A stretch of 64,000 bases of DNA, taken from NCBI GenBank assembly GCA_021234155.1, contig JAJEKV010000072.1:4999620-5063619 (forward strand). The letters are read 5' to 3'. The stretch's first letter is position 1. The number at the start of each line of letters is the position of its first letter. Made by a program: the position numbers and the translations under genes. The stretch comes from Isoetes taiwanensis (Eukaryota; Streptophyta; Lycopodiopsida; Isoetales; Isoetaceae). This document shows positions 1 through 12,800 of this stretch, in pieces. Under the pieces are notes generated by a model. That model ran no database searches. It was not told the DNA's origin and saw only the letters and a list, made by a program, of their open reading frames with translations.

Positions 1-326
1 TATTTGATCCGATTTCGCCACATTGCGAGGTTTCTGACGCTATTTCTGCCTTCTCAATTCTTGATTTTAGAGCTGTGAAACGGGCACAAAATCCTTTTTG
101 TTGATCCGATTCAGTTCATTTACTTTCTCATATTTATAATCACGTTAGGAGCTCCGTCAGAAAGATTGAGCAACAACAGGAGCATGTTGCTGATGTCCGT
201 CCATTTGATGCAGAATTGAAAGGACAAGTAAGTTTTAGGAAGAATATTGGCCGCTGTTAGAAGTTCTTATTGATCTTGGCAAAACTTTTTTAATCTTTAG
301 GTCTGTTGATAGATTGAGAAAAAAAA

Positions 327-1037
327 ATGACAAGCGCCAGGCAAACGCTGCACAAAAGGGAGCCAAATCGATTCGGAAGCAGAAAAAGAATCGTTGATCT
401 GACAGGGAGCAATTTGATCCACAGGCCTACGGCAGTGCGGTGCGAAAAGGGTGTAAGATGCTGGAGCCTAAGAACCCTAGTCGGAATAATGGTACCCTGT
501 TGTGGATGCAGCACCATAGAAAAATTTCAGCAGGATGCTGAATCTGTGCAAGGATCCACCATTATTTGCACAATCTTTGGATATAGAAAGGGCAAGGTAA
601 ATTTGTGTATCCAAGAAGATCCTCGTGGTGCACCTTTCTTGATCCTGGAACTTGCTATGCCGACATATCTTCTGGTAAGAGAAATGTCTTCCGGATTGCT
701 CAGAATTGCTCTTGAATGTGAAAAAAGAAAAGAAGAAAATAGGCCTCTATTTGCCGAGCCAGTTTGGTCCATGTTTTGCAATGGCCGAAAGGTCGGATTT
801 GCCATGAAGCGCCACTGTACAGATAGCGATCAGATGATTTTAAGCTTAATGCAGCTTGTGACTATGGGCGCCGGAGTAATCCCGATCCAAGAAGGCAAAA
901 AGGAAGAAGAGGAGATCATGTATATGCGAGCTACTTATGAGCGGGTTGTGGGTTCTGCAGATTCAGAGTCTTACCATATGATCAACCCAGGAGGATCCCC
1001 TGGCCAAGAACTCAGCATATTTTTCATCCGAGCTTGA
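327..1037 (+). CDS. MIZU-KUSSEI1-like (DUF617) protein, copy 1
   Basis: Single-exon open frame of 236 aa. From about residue 75 to the end it follows the DUF617/MIZ1 domain: an FGYRKGKV segment, CIQEDPRGAP, LLRIALECE, the PVWSMFCNGRKVGFA block, TDSD, MGAGVIP, MYMRATYERVVGS and DSESYHMINPGG, ending GQELSIF. The founding member, Arabidopsis MIZ1, acts in root hydrotropism; most family members are uncharacterised plant-specific proteins, so only family membership is claimed. The basic N-terminal 70 residues are variable in the family. The first in-frame ATG follows an A-run and gives a length normal for the family. Two closely related same-strand copies lie at 23549 and 39827, so this is the diverged member of a local array. 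No break is visible. Confidence 0.88.
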   Translation: MTSARQTLHKREPNRFGSRKRIVDLTGSNLIHRPTAVRCEKGVRCWSLRTLVGIMVPCCGCSTIEKFQQDAESVQGSTIICTIFGYRKGKVNLCIQEDPRGAPFLILELAMPTYLLVREMSSGLLRIALECEKRKEENRPLFAEPVWSMFCNGRKVGFAMKRHCTDSDQMILSLMQLVTMGAGVIPIQEGKKEEEEIMYMRATYERVVGSADSESYHMINPGGSPGQELSIFFIRA

Positions 1038-2269
1038 AATCTCTCTGTTAATACCTGTGCAGTGAAGGTCTTCTTTATGTACTTGCAGATTCAAACGCAA
1101 TTTAGGTGCACATTTGTCCCAGAAAGCAAATTTCTTGTGATACTTCTTCAGATGATTAAATTGTGGGAAAAAAATATATAGATTTGTCTGAGAAAGATCC
1201 TTGGCAAGCGCATTGTCTGAAATGTTCTTCCAAAAGGCATAGTTTTGTAGAAGTTCCTTGTTGCAAGCAGAATGGGAATGGATTTTGTTACTTGATTTGA
1301 ATAATAAATTGCTTACACTCACATTGCAAAATGAATTTGTGATTGTGACTTCTATGCTGCAAAATCTTTTTGGGTTTTGTAGGGAATCAAAGCTCCAACC
1401 TTTGTATTTCGGAAGATGCAAATTCTTTGGATTCTGATTTTGATTCTGATGTAGTAGAGTAGAGAGCAGTTGAAGAACGAACAAATTTGATGACAATTCC
1501 TAGGTTTAAGTGCAATAATGTCTTTGCTATTAGTAAGCAATCAGTCGTCTCCTCAAAGCAGAGCTAATTAATGTTCTAATCAATGTACAGAATCAAAGAA
1601 ACTGAAGCATTACAGTTTCTTTTAGGTGGTTTCTTTTATAATAGATTAAAGTTTTTGACAGTCCTGATACTGTAAATTAGCAATCGAAGTGGGCAATGCG
1701 CTAAATTTTGTAAAATCTACAGAAATCTGGCAGCAATGTGGCATGATTACAGCCGATTGGCAGAGGATTGAGGATGGAGAAAATGGATGGATCGATGATG
1801 AAAGAGATGAGCACGAGAAGCAAGGCGAAAAGGCAGAGAAAGCAAGCAACAATAAAAACAAAAGCTGGGCAAATCCAGAGATGGCCGGAAGTCCGGCAGA
1901 GAGGCATGGAAGAGTGGGTGGGTTGAATAATAATGAAAGTGCCATGCTTCAGCTCGTGGGCAACTCCATCATGGCATGCCTGTGTAACGGTCCTGTGTCT
2001 GTGGCGTGGCGGATACAGGGAGCCTCTATCCGCCCCCCTTGTGACTTGTCCTTTAGCATTTTGTTTTTGTCCTCCATTTTGGAGCATGGCACGGTTGGCC
2101 TGCCCACTTGCCCATTACTCCACGTGTTGTGTGCCGCTTTTTATCCCCACATTACAACTTGTTCACTCGTTTCATTACAACTTGTTCACTCGTTTCATTA
2201 CGGCCATATTACTGTTGATCGCATATTCTGTCCAATGCTGTTGGATGTACCTCTTCCACGGCCCACATT
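1038..2269. other. Intergenic, no recognised gene
   Basis: AT-rich sequence without a recognisable protein. A 215-codon plus-strand open frame from 1689 has no family resemblance, and its acidic-basic low-complexity start is not convincing. A 23-bp tandem duplication lies at 2151-2173 and 2174-2196. Confidence 0.5.
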
Positions 2270-2460
2270 CGTAAAGTTAGGGGGGAGGATATTTCCCCAT
2301 ATTACAAGCCATCTTAAAACTTATAATCTGCTGTAGCTCGCTTCCTGTCCTCCGATGCTGGCTTCATCTCCTCCCATACTGGCTGATAACGGAGTAATCA
2401 AATTTTTGTGGCTACGATGGCGCCACGTGGCAAGAAATATCCTCCCCCCTTAACTTTACG
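2270..2460. repeat. Inverted repeat, about 25-bp arms (MITE-like)
   Basis: The left arm, 2270-2294, starts CGTAAAGTTAGGGGGG. It is repeated inverted at 2435-2460 with one extra base. The arms enclose about 140 bp and no coding sequence. I see no clear target duplication, so the class is not assigned. A second, GC-rich perfect hairpin begins 8 bp downstream. Confidence 0.7.
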
Positions 2461-2467
2461 TTAGAAA

Positions 2468-2563
2468 ATGTTCGCCCGCAGGCCCTTACGCGGGGTGCGG
2501 ACCCGGCTCGCCCTGCCGGGCTCGCCAGGTCCTTACCCCGCGTAAGGGCCTGCGGGCGAACAT
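2468..2563. repeat. Perfect 28-bp inverted repeat with 40-base loop
   Basis: Arm 2468-2495 (begins ATGTTCGCCCGCAGG) and arm 2536-2563 are exact reverse complements. The loop itself contains CCCGGCTCGCC-type short repeats. The arms are far more GC-rich than their surroundings and free of mismatches, so the structure is either young or maintained. It could be a foldback element or the end of a non-autonomous DNA transposon. Confidence 0.85.
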
Positions 2564-4889
2564 TATCTCTAACAAAATAAGCTGCATTATGTGGCTTGCA
2601 TAAGAGTTCTTGCCATTGATTTAGTAACAGGTAAAGGCCGCTGAGGCCATTATTTTGGCGGAAAAGGCCTGGTGGCGGCGACCAGGCTCGCTGTATGCCC
2701 CATTTCGGCCAGCTATATGCCACATCAGCAAACTATATAAAGTTTTTTTTTCTCCTTTCTTCCAGCGATACTTCCGTTGCCATAGCCATGCACAGAGCTA
2801 TGGCGATATCTGTTTTGACATGGGCACTTGCCTTTTTTCTATTGCCATAGCATTTGTGCATGGTTTACCAGTTGCCATAGCAGAGTTTTTTGCGGATCAC
2901 CATACTTTTGGGGTTGTTCTTTATGTTCTTGTGGATTTTGCATTTCAGCAATCGCCATGGCTGGTTTTCAGAGTTTTTCTTGGAGTTTGTGTCGCTAAGC
3001 TCAGGTAAGAATGCAAAGCTGTTAATCTTTTATTAACAGAGCCTTGAGACCTTACTTTAACTGGTTTTTCGTAGATTTGGAAGGATCTTTTGTGAAGATT
3101 TGACAAGGTAACTTCATTTGCATGCCTTTCTGAAGATTATTTACTCTGTTTGCGTCTCTAACGCATTTCTTTGTGTATTTAGGTGCCTACATTTACATGG
3201 ATGAGCTATGGAGTCAGTTAGACTGTTAGATTCACTGTTAACAGTTGCTTCAAGAACATGCCTAGCTTATTTCTATGCCAGTTGCTTCAAGAACATGTTC
3301 GATGCCAGTTGCTTCAAGAACATGTGCAAATTGTCATTCTGATGGGGACGCTTTAGAATCATGGAACACAAGGCCTCAAAAAAATAACTTTTATTAATTT
3401 TTTGCAGCAATTTTTGCATGAAACCACTATAATAAAATAATATCATTTTGTGGGTTAATATGTTGAATAACTATGAATGGTTATAAAGAGTGGTTTATTA
3501 TAACTATGGTATTTTTATGGTAGTTAAGTAATTAGTTTAATATATGATTTTAGTAGTGCTTTGTTAGCAATTAGTGATGTGGGTCAAAAAACTAGCAATA
3601 GTTTTTTAATTGATTTTTTGTGCAGCCTCTGGTGGTTGCATAATAAAGTTGTTCATATCTTTTTATATAAACCAAATATTGTTCCATATAATAAATTGTC
3701 AATGTTGTTATCGAGTTATTTTAGAGCATACACTGGTATCAGTTTATACACATATGTGATAATTTCTAGAGTTTTTTCACTAGAACGTGTGGTTGTAAAG
3801 CAACAAGAATTGATATCGATTGTCTAATAAACCAAGTGAGTGCATATTTAGTGCATATAAAGAGTGCCTTGGTATTTCCAATTGACACATCTCTATACAA
3901 ATTATATATCATCATTAAACTCTGGACCAATTAATTAACCCATCCCCATACAAACTATATGTCATCATTAAGTTCTGGACTCTCATCCCTGCACAAAATT
4001 AAAGAACACCACTATAATTACTAAAACATAAAACTATTGATCGCCAAGCCATCAATTAGATATAACTGCATAAAAGGCCTTCAATAAAAGTATGAAGCAA
4101 CTACAATAGAATGAATGAACAAGAGCCTCTATGGTCTACTGCAAAAGGATAAGAGAAGCTCCAAAACATAGAAAACAAAAGACCTCACATGCAAGCCCAG
4201 ATACATGCTGATGATGCAAATCCAGTGCTCAATCCCGTATCAAAACATGATTCACATATATATTTTTCAAATAAGGCATAACTTTTGTATTTTTTTCTGT
4301 TCTTTTCTTTATCTACGAAGATACAGTAGTGGAATGATAGATCTGCACACATCGAAGATACAATAGTGGAATGATAGATATGCACACATCATGGCAGTGA
4401 CCACATCATTGGCATTAATTCCAAATTCTTGTGGTGCTCAGGAAAAGGGACAATAACAAGAAGGCTTTAGGGCAAACAACAAATGCAAGGAAAACGATTA
4501 TCGCTGGCTTTGGTTTAAGTTTACAATTCAAGATCATGACTCGAGGCATTGGCAATGGCAGATACATAGAAGATATATAAGCAAATAGCAGCCCAAAAAT
4601 GATGAGTTTAGCTTTTTCCCAGGTTAGAAAATTATTATGGATCATACAAAGACAATTTAGAGGAAAGCCAGTAAAGTAGAAAACCTCTCTCATGCAGAGG
4701 ATGCCAAGAATTTTCTTTTTCAATTCTGAGAATTCCGCACTAGAAGAGTGATGCATTGTGCCCCTCCCAGCAGCGTACCATATTATATGATCCAACATCA
4801 CTTGATTCTGAAGATTGCATGCTAGACACTTAATTCTGAAAATTGCATGCTAGAAGTTCCAGCAACCTACCAACAATATACAAAGAGAA
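2564..4889. other. Gene-poor sequence with short tandem repeats
   Basis: No recognisable gene. It holds three near-copies of a 23-bp unit with core GTTGCTTCAAGAACATG between about 3242 and 3323. A 37-bp tandem duplication lies at 4316-4352 and 4353-4389 with two mismatches. A short duplication around GCATGCTAGA lies just before the LINE 3' end, near 4810-4855. Confidence 0.5.
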
Positions 4890-7107
4890 TAGAATAGAAT
4901 AGAATTTTTATCGTCCACGGAGACCAATTGGCCTATGGGACCCAACAAGAGGCGCAACAAGCATATTACTACACGGGTTAAAAAAAACCCCCTCCCCGCC
5001 CTAAAGGGTTGTTTGGGGATAGAGGCAATGGATCTATGCTTTTTCATGGGTAGATGAGTGCGGAGGTAGCATTGCGGGCCCCCCTCCAACCTGGGATTTA
5101 TGTGGCGTTGATAATGTGTCGTCTTGGCCTGTTCAAGGGTGCTGGCATTCCATAGCTTACTGAGGAAGCATGCGTCAAGGTACTGTCTGAGACTGCAACG
5201 GTCTGCCTCCGTTTGCATTTGGATGCACCTGTGACAAAAGCACAGGTTCTTCTAGTATCTTGAATAGGTGCGATTGGTGGGCCCAATCATACAGCTTCGC
5301 CTTGTAGCTATTGTTCTCCATTGCATAGAGTGCTTTCCAATCTGCTATGGCTCGCAGCCGAATAGAATTGTCCCAGTTCATGGCCGACATGAACTCCACC
5401 CCCAAATATTTGTAAGCGGACACCACTTCAACATTTTGGCCACGATAAGTGAGGATTGGAGGCAATGGCTGGCGTGCAGACGATATCAGGACCACCTTGG
5501 TTTTGGCTAAGTTGACACGCATGTTAGTCACCTGGCAAATGTGTCCAGGGCATCGACATGGCGTTGCATGTCCGCCCGAGTGTGTGCTAGGAGGTGCACA
5601 TCGTCAGCATAGATTAGCTGCCTGATGATCTGGTGTAGGAGGTGGGCCCCAATGCCTCCATTATCAGCTTGCCAGCTCTCCAACTGATCAATATATAGGC
5701 CAAATAGTATGGGAGAGAGAGGGCACCCTTGACGGACCCCGACACTGCTCTCAAATGGTCGGCCCGCTGGTTGCAACCGGCCGGTACATGTCTCATATAA
5801 TCTGTAGCAGTTCGGCAGGGATGTTTAGCTGCTGCAATCTTGCCCACAGCTTTTCCCGAGGCACAATGTCAAAAGCCTTGGCGAAGTCTACGAAGCAGTA
5901 ATACAGATCCTGCCGATAGTTCCTGCTGTCCTCAACCAGAGTCCGCAGCGTGAAGATATGATCTTTGGTTGAGTGCCTCGGCCTGAATCTTGCCTGTGTG
6001 AGTGCCCGCACTTCTGCTGCTTCTGCCCATCCTGTCAATTGCCGCTCGAGGATCCCAGCAAGGAGCTTTGCAAACATTGAACTGATCATGATGGTCCGAT
6101 AATTGGCCAGGCAATGCGGGTCTCCTGCCTTGTAGATTGGGACAACCCTGCTAGTGGTCCATTGCGGGGGAAAGCCTTCCCGTAATGCCTTGTTGAACAT
6201 GTCCGTCAGTACCGGTGTTATGGGTGGCCCTGCTCACTTGAGTAACTCTGCCTGCATGCCATCAAGGTCTAGTGCTTTTCCATTGGCTAGACGTTGCAGC
6301 CCCTGCGTTACCTCTGCCTCTGTGATTGCTAGTACTGGGCCCTGCTGGGGGGGTAATGCTGCCCGTGCACCCTCCGGGTTGTAGAGCTGTTGTAGTTATT
6401 GCCCCCACTGGTCTAGAGTGATGTTTCCCGTGGGCGGTACTGATCTCCTAAGTACTCTCCGCCAGAAGGTCCTGGGATGACGTTCCAGGAGGAAGAACAT
6501 TTCCTGTTGATGCCGCAATGTACCGGGCCTTTCTAGTCTTGAGGAAAGTGTGGTATTGCTTGACTGCATCCGGGCATAGCGCAGGGTCTGTGACTTGGCG
6601 AAGCCAGCGTTTGCGTTCTTTACACTCGGCATCGAACCACTGGTTACGTGGAAAGGCTGTAGCTCTTGAGGTTTGTCGGGGGCGACTTCTCCCAAAACAC
6701 CTCTCTGCTCCAGCGTTGAGCATTGTGAGATGCTTGCCAGATCCTCTGTAAGCATCTGGGAGTAAGTGGGAGCGCGCTCATAGTCCAGTCTGAGTTGGGG
6801 CATTCGAGGGGATGTTGGATAGGCGTCTGGGGCAACCTGGCAAGCAAGGTGCAGGTAGAGCAGCAGGTGGTCTGAGTCCACCTCCTCATCCCTACCAGCT
6901 GTTCCCACTTGAAAATATTTGACGAGGTGCATGTTCTGCTCGGCCATCAAAACATAGTCTACTACGTTGGATCCACCCCCCTGGTTCTCCTGCATGCAAG
7001 TGTGCTGGCTGGAGGACGACCGTTGTGCCGGCCCATTGCAAATCACTAGGTCAAAGATACTGCAGAGCATCAACAGCTGCCTCCCATAGCGCGAGACCCG
7101 AATGTCA
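4890..7107 (-). mobile_element. Non-LTR retrotransposon (LINE), degenerate
   Basis: Read on the minus strand, the fragments follow LINE ORF2 order. The C-terminal part of an endonuclease (EEP fold) covers about 7107-6640, with a SNVVDYVL segment and the SDH motif. Reverse transcriptase covers about 6200-5530, with the FVDFAKAFD block, GVRQGCPLSPILFGLYID and the YADD catalytic box near 5605. A post-RT region (KTKVVLIS, YKYLGVEF) runs to about 5180. The 3' end carries GTGGACGATAAAAAT followed by a TTCTA repeat at about 4885-4910. Stops and frameshifts break every domain. The zinc-knuckle region seen in the related copy at 13250 is deleted. The 5' side stops against Ty3 sequence at about 7107. 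Confidence 0.88.
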
Positions 7108-9850
7108 GCTAATGCTCATGGCCAAGCTAGAAGATCTAAGATCTTGGTATCATCAGATAAGAATAAATGAGGAAGACATTCATAAAACTACCTTTAAAAC
7201 GCGGTATGGGCAATGTGAATTCACGGTATTGCCCTTTGGTCTATCAAATGCTCTCGCAACCTTCATGCGGCTAATGAATGAAGCATTTAAAATCTTCTTG
7301 GATGAGTCAATGGAAGAGCATATAGTCTATTTGAGAATCATATTAGAAAAGAAGAGACGACACCACTTTTTTGGTAAGCTTTCGATGTGTCACTTTGCAA
7401 CATCTAAGGTGAAGTATTTGGATCACACGGTGTCGGTAGAGGGAATTTCCATCGACCCATCAAAGATAGAAGCAATACTCGATTGGCTGCACCAAAGAAT
7501 GTCTCAGAAGCAAGGAGTTTTTTTTTAGTCTTGCAGGGTATTATAGGAGATTTATGAAAGACTTTGTTAAGTAGACAACCCCTCTTTCAGACCTCACTAA
7601 GCATAACAACGTCAAGGATTGGAACACACATTGGATCTAGAATGTCCAAACTTCATTTGACGATGAATAATGTGACAGCATTAACCAATCCATGACCAGG
7701 AGCTCCTCGGCATCGTAAGAGTTTTAGGAATTTGGAGGCAGTATTTGCTTAGTAGGAAGTTCTAGCTAGATACTGACCACCGAAGCCTCCAATATATTAT
7801 GATGCAATCACTCCTCAATTTGAGGCAAAGACGTTGGATGGAGTCTCACAAAGAGTATGACTTCGAGATAGTCTATAGGCCAGGGAAGTTGAACGTGGTT
7901 TTAAATGCACTTTCTCGATGGCACTTGGAGACGAGAGTGCATTGTGACGCCATTTGGGCCTTGGTTAGTAAATTTAGTAAGAAGATTGAAGAAGTCGTTC
8001 CTTCAGACCTTGAATGTAAGGACATATGTGCTAGTCTTTACAAGAAGTCAAGGACGGACAAAGAAAAAGAGGCCTTCAAATATTTTATAAGGAAGGTAAT
8101 GTCTTATATCATAAAGATAACTTATGCATAAGAGAGTAAGAAAGTTAATTCTCCATGACACGCATAATATCCCAATTTCTGGCCACATAGGATTTATGAA
8201 AACCTACTTCAAAATTAGTAGTTACTTCTGGCTAGGCATGAGGAAGCATATAGCCCCAGGGGATGCACCTAAGCTATAGGGGACACGTCATCTGCATGCA
8301 TGCACAGGGTCAGAAGAAACCCCCCTGTATACACTTTTCGTTGTAGAAAACCCCTTCTCATAAGGTCTCATATGAATACTGATTTCAAATATACTAGGAA
8401 ATATATCTAACAAGGTAGAAACCCAAATCCAATAATCCCTCTTCGCATGCATAGATAAAAAAAAGCCCTTCCATACACGTATAATTTATTCTTCTCCTGC
8501 CAACTTCCCCCTCACGACTTTGGATGGTATGAAATGCAAAAAACCAAACTTGCATATGACGTATATGGATGTTTTCATAAAAAATAAATCCCCTGAAGGT
8601 CATTCGCTAGTGTTGTATGGCCAGTATAATATGAATCCCCCTTGCATATAGCAAGGTACATTCAAGAGTGCCAGATATGTCAGACGAAAGTGGAGCAACT
8701 TCGAATTCTAGGAACTTTTAAACCCTTGGCTGTGCCAAATGCCAAATAGAAAATTGTGATCATGGACTTCATAACGGGTCTTCCGAGAACAACAAGTAGT
8801 AATCGACAAGTTGTCGAAGATGGCACATTTTCTGTTGTGTCGCAGCACAAATATAACTTTGGATATCGCCTTGCTCGTCACAAAGGAGATCTTTAGATTG
8901 CATGGAATGCCAAGAGAAATCATCACTGACAAGGATCTGAAGTTCATTGGAGGGACCTATTCGATACAATTGGGAGAAAGCTAAGTATGAGCACATCATA
9001 TCATCCCCAAAAATATGGTCAAACAGAGTGGACCGACCAGATATTGGAGGAAAATGTTGAGGAACTGTGTGGAATAAGCAATCAAGATGGGAAGACTATA
9101 TTCATTTGGTGGAGTACCAAGCAGTCTCCCTTCATGATAAATTATAGCTATCAATATCTGACACTAGATACCTGACACAATCATGTGTCCAAGGTAGAAG
9201 TTTTTCAGCTATTGTTGAGAGATATGCAGTAATTGGTGGAAGAAGTGCGAGGGTATCTTCTAGCCATAAGAAGGCATCAAACGAGCTTAGCAAATAAGCG
9301 CATGACCTTACGAGAATTCCAAGTAAGGGATAGAGTTTGGCTTAAGAAAAAAGTTACATAAGCAAAGCTCCGCATCGACAACTGCAAGAAGCTTGCTCCA
9401 AGGTGGGCGGGACCATTCAGAATTGTTCAAATAGTAGGCAACCAACCTACAAATTGGATCATCTCACTTACTTGAAGGTCTTCTACGTAAGCGTTCTTAA
9501 GAAGCATGCTTCGAACCCGAAGGAGATATTGGTGACTCCAACTACGTTGGAAATGTCAGAGGAACAACTTGAGATTGTTTTGGAGGCCCTAGTTGATAGG
9601 GCATATAAGAAAATAAGGTGGTCTCAATTCCTCCAATACCTGGTCAGTGGAAGCACTTGCCGTGGAAGATGCTACATGGGTGCTCAAATCAAATTTAGAG
9701 AAACATTGCCCAGAGTTCATGGAGCAATGCCAAGATAAGTTCATCACCAACGGAGTCGACAACGAGCTCGAGGGCGTGCGAGGTAGGATGGGGCCCCCAA
9801 TCCAACAGGGTTGGGTGGAAATGAGAGTGCATGCATTCATCTTAGAATAG
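7108..9850 (+). mobile_element. Ty3-type LTR retrotransposon remnant (pol)
   Basis: In order: RT from about 7120 (YHQIRINEEDIHKTTFKTRY, VLPFGLSNA) with the YLDD catalytic segment deleted; RNase H tail at about 7790 (RQRRWMESHKEYDFEIVYRP, GKLNVVLNALSR); integrase zinc region and core at about 8130-9175 (MDFITGLPR, STSYHPQ); and a C-terminal chromodomain-like tail near 9480-9720. Many stops and frame changes show it is dead. gag, protease and clear LTRs are missing. A 390-bp insertion interrupts the integrase at 8254-8643. The left breakpoint of the large duplication falls at 9033, so the integrase end is present again at 25645. Confidence 0.88.
8254..8643. mobile_element. hAT-type MITE inserted in Ty3 integrase
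   Basis: A 390-bp insert lies between two copies of the 8-bp sequence GCATATAG (8246-8253 and 8644-8651). The 8-bp target duplication is typical of hAT elements. The ends are imperfect inverted repeats: the left begins CCCCAGGGGATGCA and the right, read inverted, begins AAGGGGGATTCA. Removing the insert and one duplication restores an uninterrupted integrase reading frame across the site, which independently supports the boundaries. No transposase is inside, so it is non-autonomous. Confidence 0.82.
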
Positions 9851-12800
9851 GGATCATGGATAGAATGCATGATTGGAAACCCTCTAGAGTCTATGTCCAT
9901 TAGAGGATAGGCCACCTCCTATGCCAAGGGCAACAAAGAGTGTAGGCATTAGACATGCATTCATTTGTTTAGGCATGATATGACATATTTTCCACTGGCC
10001 ATTATGGGAGAAGCATCTTCTCCTCATGTCGGGAAATGTTGCATCCATATAGGTTAAATTAATTAGAGGGGGTGGACCCTTAAAACCACAATTTATTACT
10101 TAAACTAATATAATGTGCTACATGCAGGCCAATAGATGGGAGGCAGCAAAGGGAAGAAGCGCATCACTAAGGAAATAGAAATAGATTTTGTCTTTAATTA
10201 TGTACTTATTTAAAATGTATTTGGGGCTTTCCCCTCATGCTGACGCTAACGCTTTTTCCAGCAGTTATAGTGCTGAATTTTGAATTTTTGGCCAAAGAAG
10301 AAAAAAAAAAAGTAACAATTCAATACTCATTTAGGCTTTTTTTTAAGGTGAGATATGGTCTGTTGTTTCATCGGTCGATCCTCTTTGCAACAAGAATAGA
10401 GATCGTTGTAAGAGGCAAATGTTTAATGGGCAAAGGTAAATTAACTCGTGCAAATGGCGATTTTAGCCGGGAATTGAAAAGTTTTGATATGTCTCCACCT
10501 CGCCACCATGATCAAGTTTGCTCAAGCTTCTTCTTTGGAAGTAAAGGTTTTCTCAGTTAAGCTCTGTCGAAGCTCTTTACTTCAAGCCTCTTCTTTGAGA
10601 TTTTAACATGTTTTCTCTCCGTGTTTTTAGGAAAAAGATCGATATTCCGATGTCTTGAAGCAGATCGGATCTCTCTTGGCGGCCATCTTCTTATGAAAAG
10701 TCATTATATTAGGGTTACTTCTGAAAATATTTGCATCGAAGGACGACATTTGGCTGCTGCAATTTGTGGCATTTCGAAGCATCAAGAATGATATTTGGCG
10801 GGGGGTTCGTGGGCAAAGATGTTCTTTTGAAATGCTCTCGCAACTTGTGAAAATCTCTGGCATTTCCATTAATATACTGGTTTTTTTGGCAAACTTTGTG
10901 GATTATTATTTTTCGTACTTCTTACAACAACCTTAAAGTTTGAAAATTGATTTGAACTATAGTAGACTTTACGAAATAATTGATCTGATTTTCATCTTAT
11001 AATTGTTTTTTTGTAGGCTCTTAAGGCTGAACCGCATGCTTTGAGCTTAAGATTGTGTCGTTTACTTTCTATACAATGTATGCTAATGTTTTTAATTTGC
11101 TCTATTGCTACCTGAGTCTTTCTTGAGTCTATCACAGTCTCCAGTTTTCTTCCATTCTCTATTGCAACTGAATTATTGAATGAATTCGGTTTATGGATTA
11201 AGGTTGTTTGTGCTAAACAGGCACTTAGGTGTTTGAGAGAAATCCAAATTGGGATGCGATGGCTTAAAATGCAATGAATCTTTTTGTTATAGTTTGAGCA
11301 TGGCGCAAGCTAGATTGTCTTGGACAGTATGGAAGTACATTGGTCATTTAAAAGTGCTCTGCTCTTTGTTGCTTATCCGTTTTGCTACGTTTGTTTTGAT
11401 TGCCTGATATGTGAACCTTGGGGTCTTCCAGGTATTGTCTCAAATTTGTGAGACTCTTTTGCTTTCAGTCTTTAACATCACTTTCAATTATCAAGTCTAA
11501 TATGATGCATCGTTCTAATCATTCAAATACTTCCAGCAATCTGATTCTGATAGAAATTCATGGCATTGTGTGCAAATAGAATATACACTTCTTTTTCTGC
11601 AGCCTTAATCTTATGTGTTTAGATGGGACTTCAATGTAAGGGTGGCCCTCCTTACAGCCTTAATCCTCCTTTATATGTGCAAATAGAATATACACGTCTT
11701 TTTCTACAGCACATTATGGCAATTACTTGCTATTTATTGTTATCCTTTGTTAACTTGATTTTATTTGTAGTTCTCAATTACAATGTCATCAAGAAATATG
11801 TCATCGCCATTGGAATCTAGACATTGGTTGTGAGAGCACTAATAATGCGTACACATGTTTCATTCTCTGTCTTTTAGCTGATGTTTAATTCGTCTGTTAA
11901 AATGCATGGGAGCTTAATTGAGACAAAATCAGGCATTTGAAAGTGTCCTGGTCCCATGCAAGCATACATGGAGAGCCAAATCTGGGCCCATGCCAACCTT
12001 GGCTAAGGAAATTATGCCCTTAAATTGCATCTTCTAACACAAATAGAAAGTTTTAATGGCAGCAATTATGTGCTGGATTTGAAGGGTTGCAGAATAGCAT
12101 TGCATCTTGGATATGGAAGATCTTATCCATAACAATATTATTGACACTAGAATCCACGATGATGTAGGCATTTAGAAGGCCATGTCACATACAACATGGG
12201 CAAATTATCCATGAACAGATTTGGAGAAGTACTGTAAGCATGAATTTTGTGGTTAATGCCATTATTTCTATGTTAATTCGAGCATAGTAGCTTGCAAGAG
12301 ACAATTTAGGTGTCAATTTATTAATGCCAGATATTGTTTTCTGGTACTATTTTCTGGGGTGCAATTGCCAAATGAAAATCATATTGCTTTAGTCTTTTTC
12401 AGAAACAAAGCAGGGGGGTGGGTATAAAAATAAATGATCCTATATGTTTGAGCATTTTGCAAGCATATGGAAGATTGAAAGCTATTAAACAGGGCAGAAT
12501 GTTACACAAATTTGGCAGAAATCATAAGGTTTGGTAGAAAATGCGGTAATGCCATGTACATAGGCGGTGGTGGCATAGGGGAGGCACGCAGTATTTTAAA
12601 TAACTTAAGTATTTGCAACATAGTATCTTGTAACACAAACACTGCAGGGCATTGCAGCTAATCGTGTTTGGTAATTTACTTGATGTTGTTTCTTTGAGTG
12701 TAATGATAACGGGATGTGGCCAGCATGGTGACGAGAGATTTGCTATGGGTGGCATGAAGCTAGTGTCACCTTTATTGGGAGTGCACCTTTATAAGGTGCA

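Noticed and set aside
527-805. Antisense open frames over the MIZ1-like genes (also 23485-23826 and 39763-40104)
   Set aside because: Shadows of the DUF617 coding frame on the other strand.
1689-2336. 215-codon open frame
   Set aside because: No family resemblance, mixed composition and overlapping repeats; likely chance.
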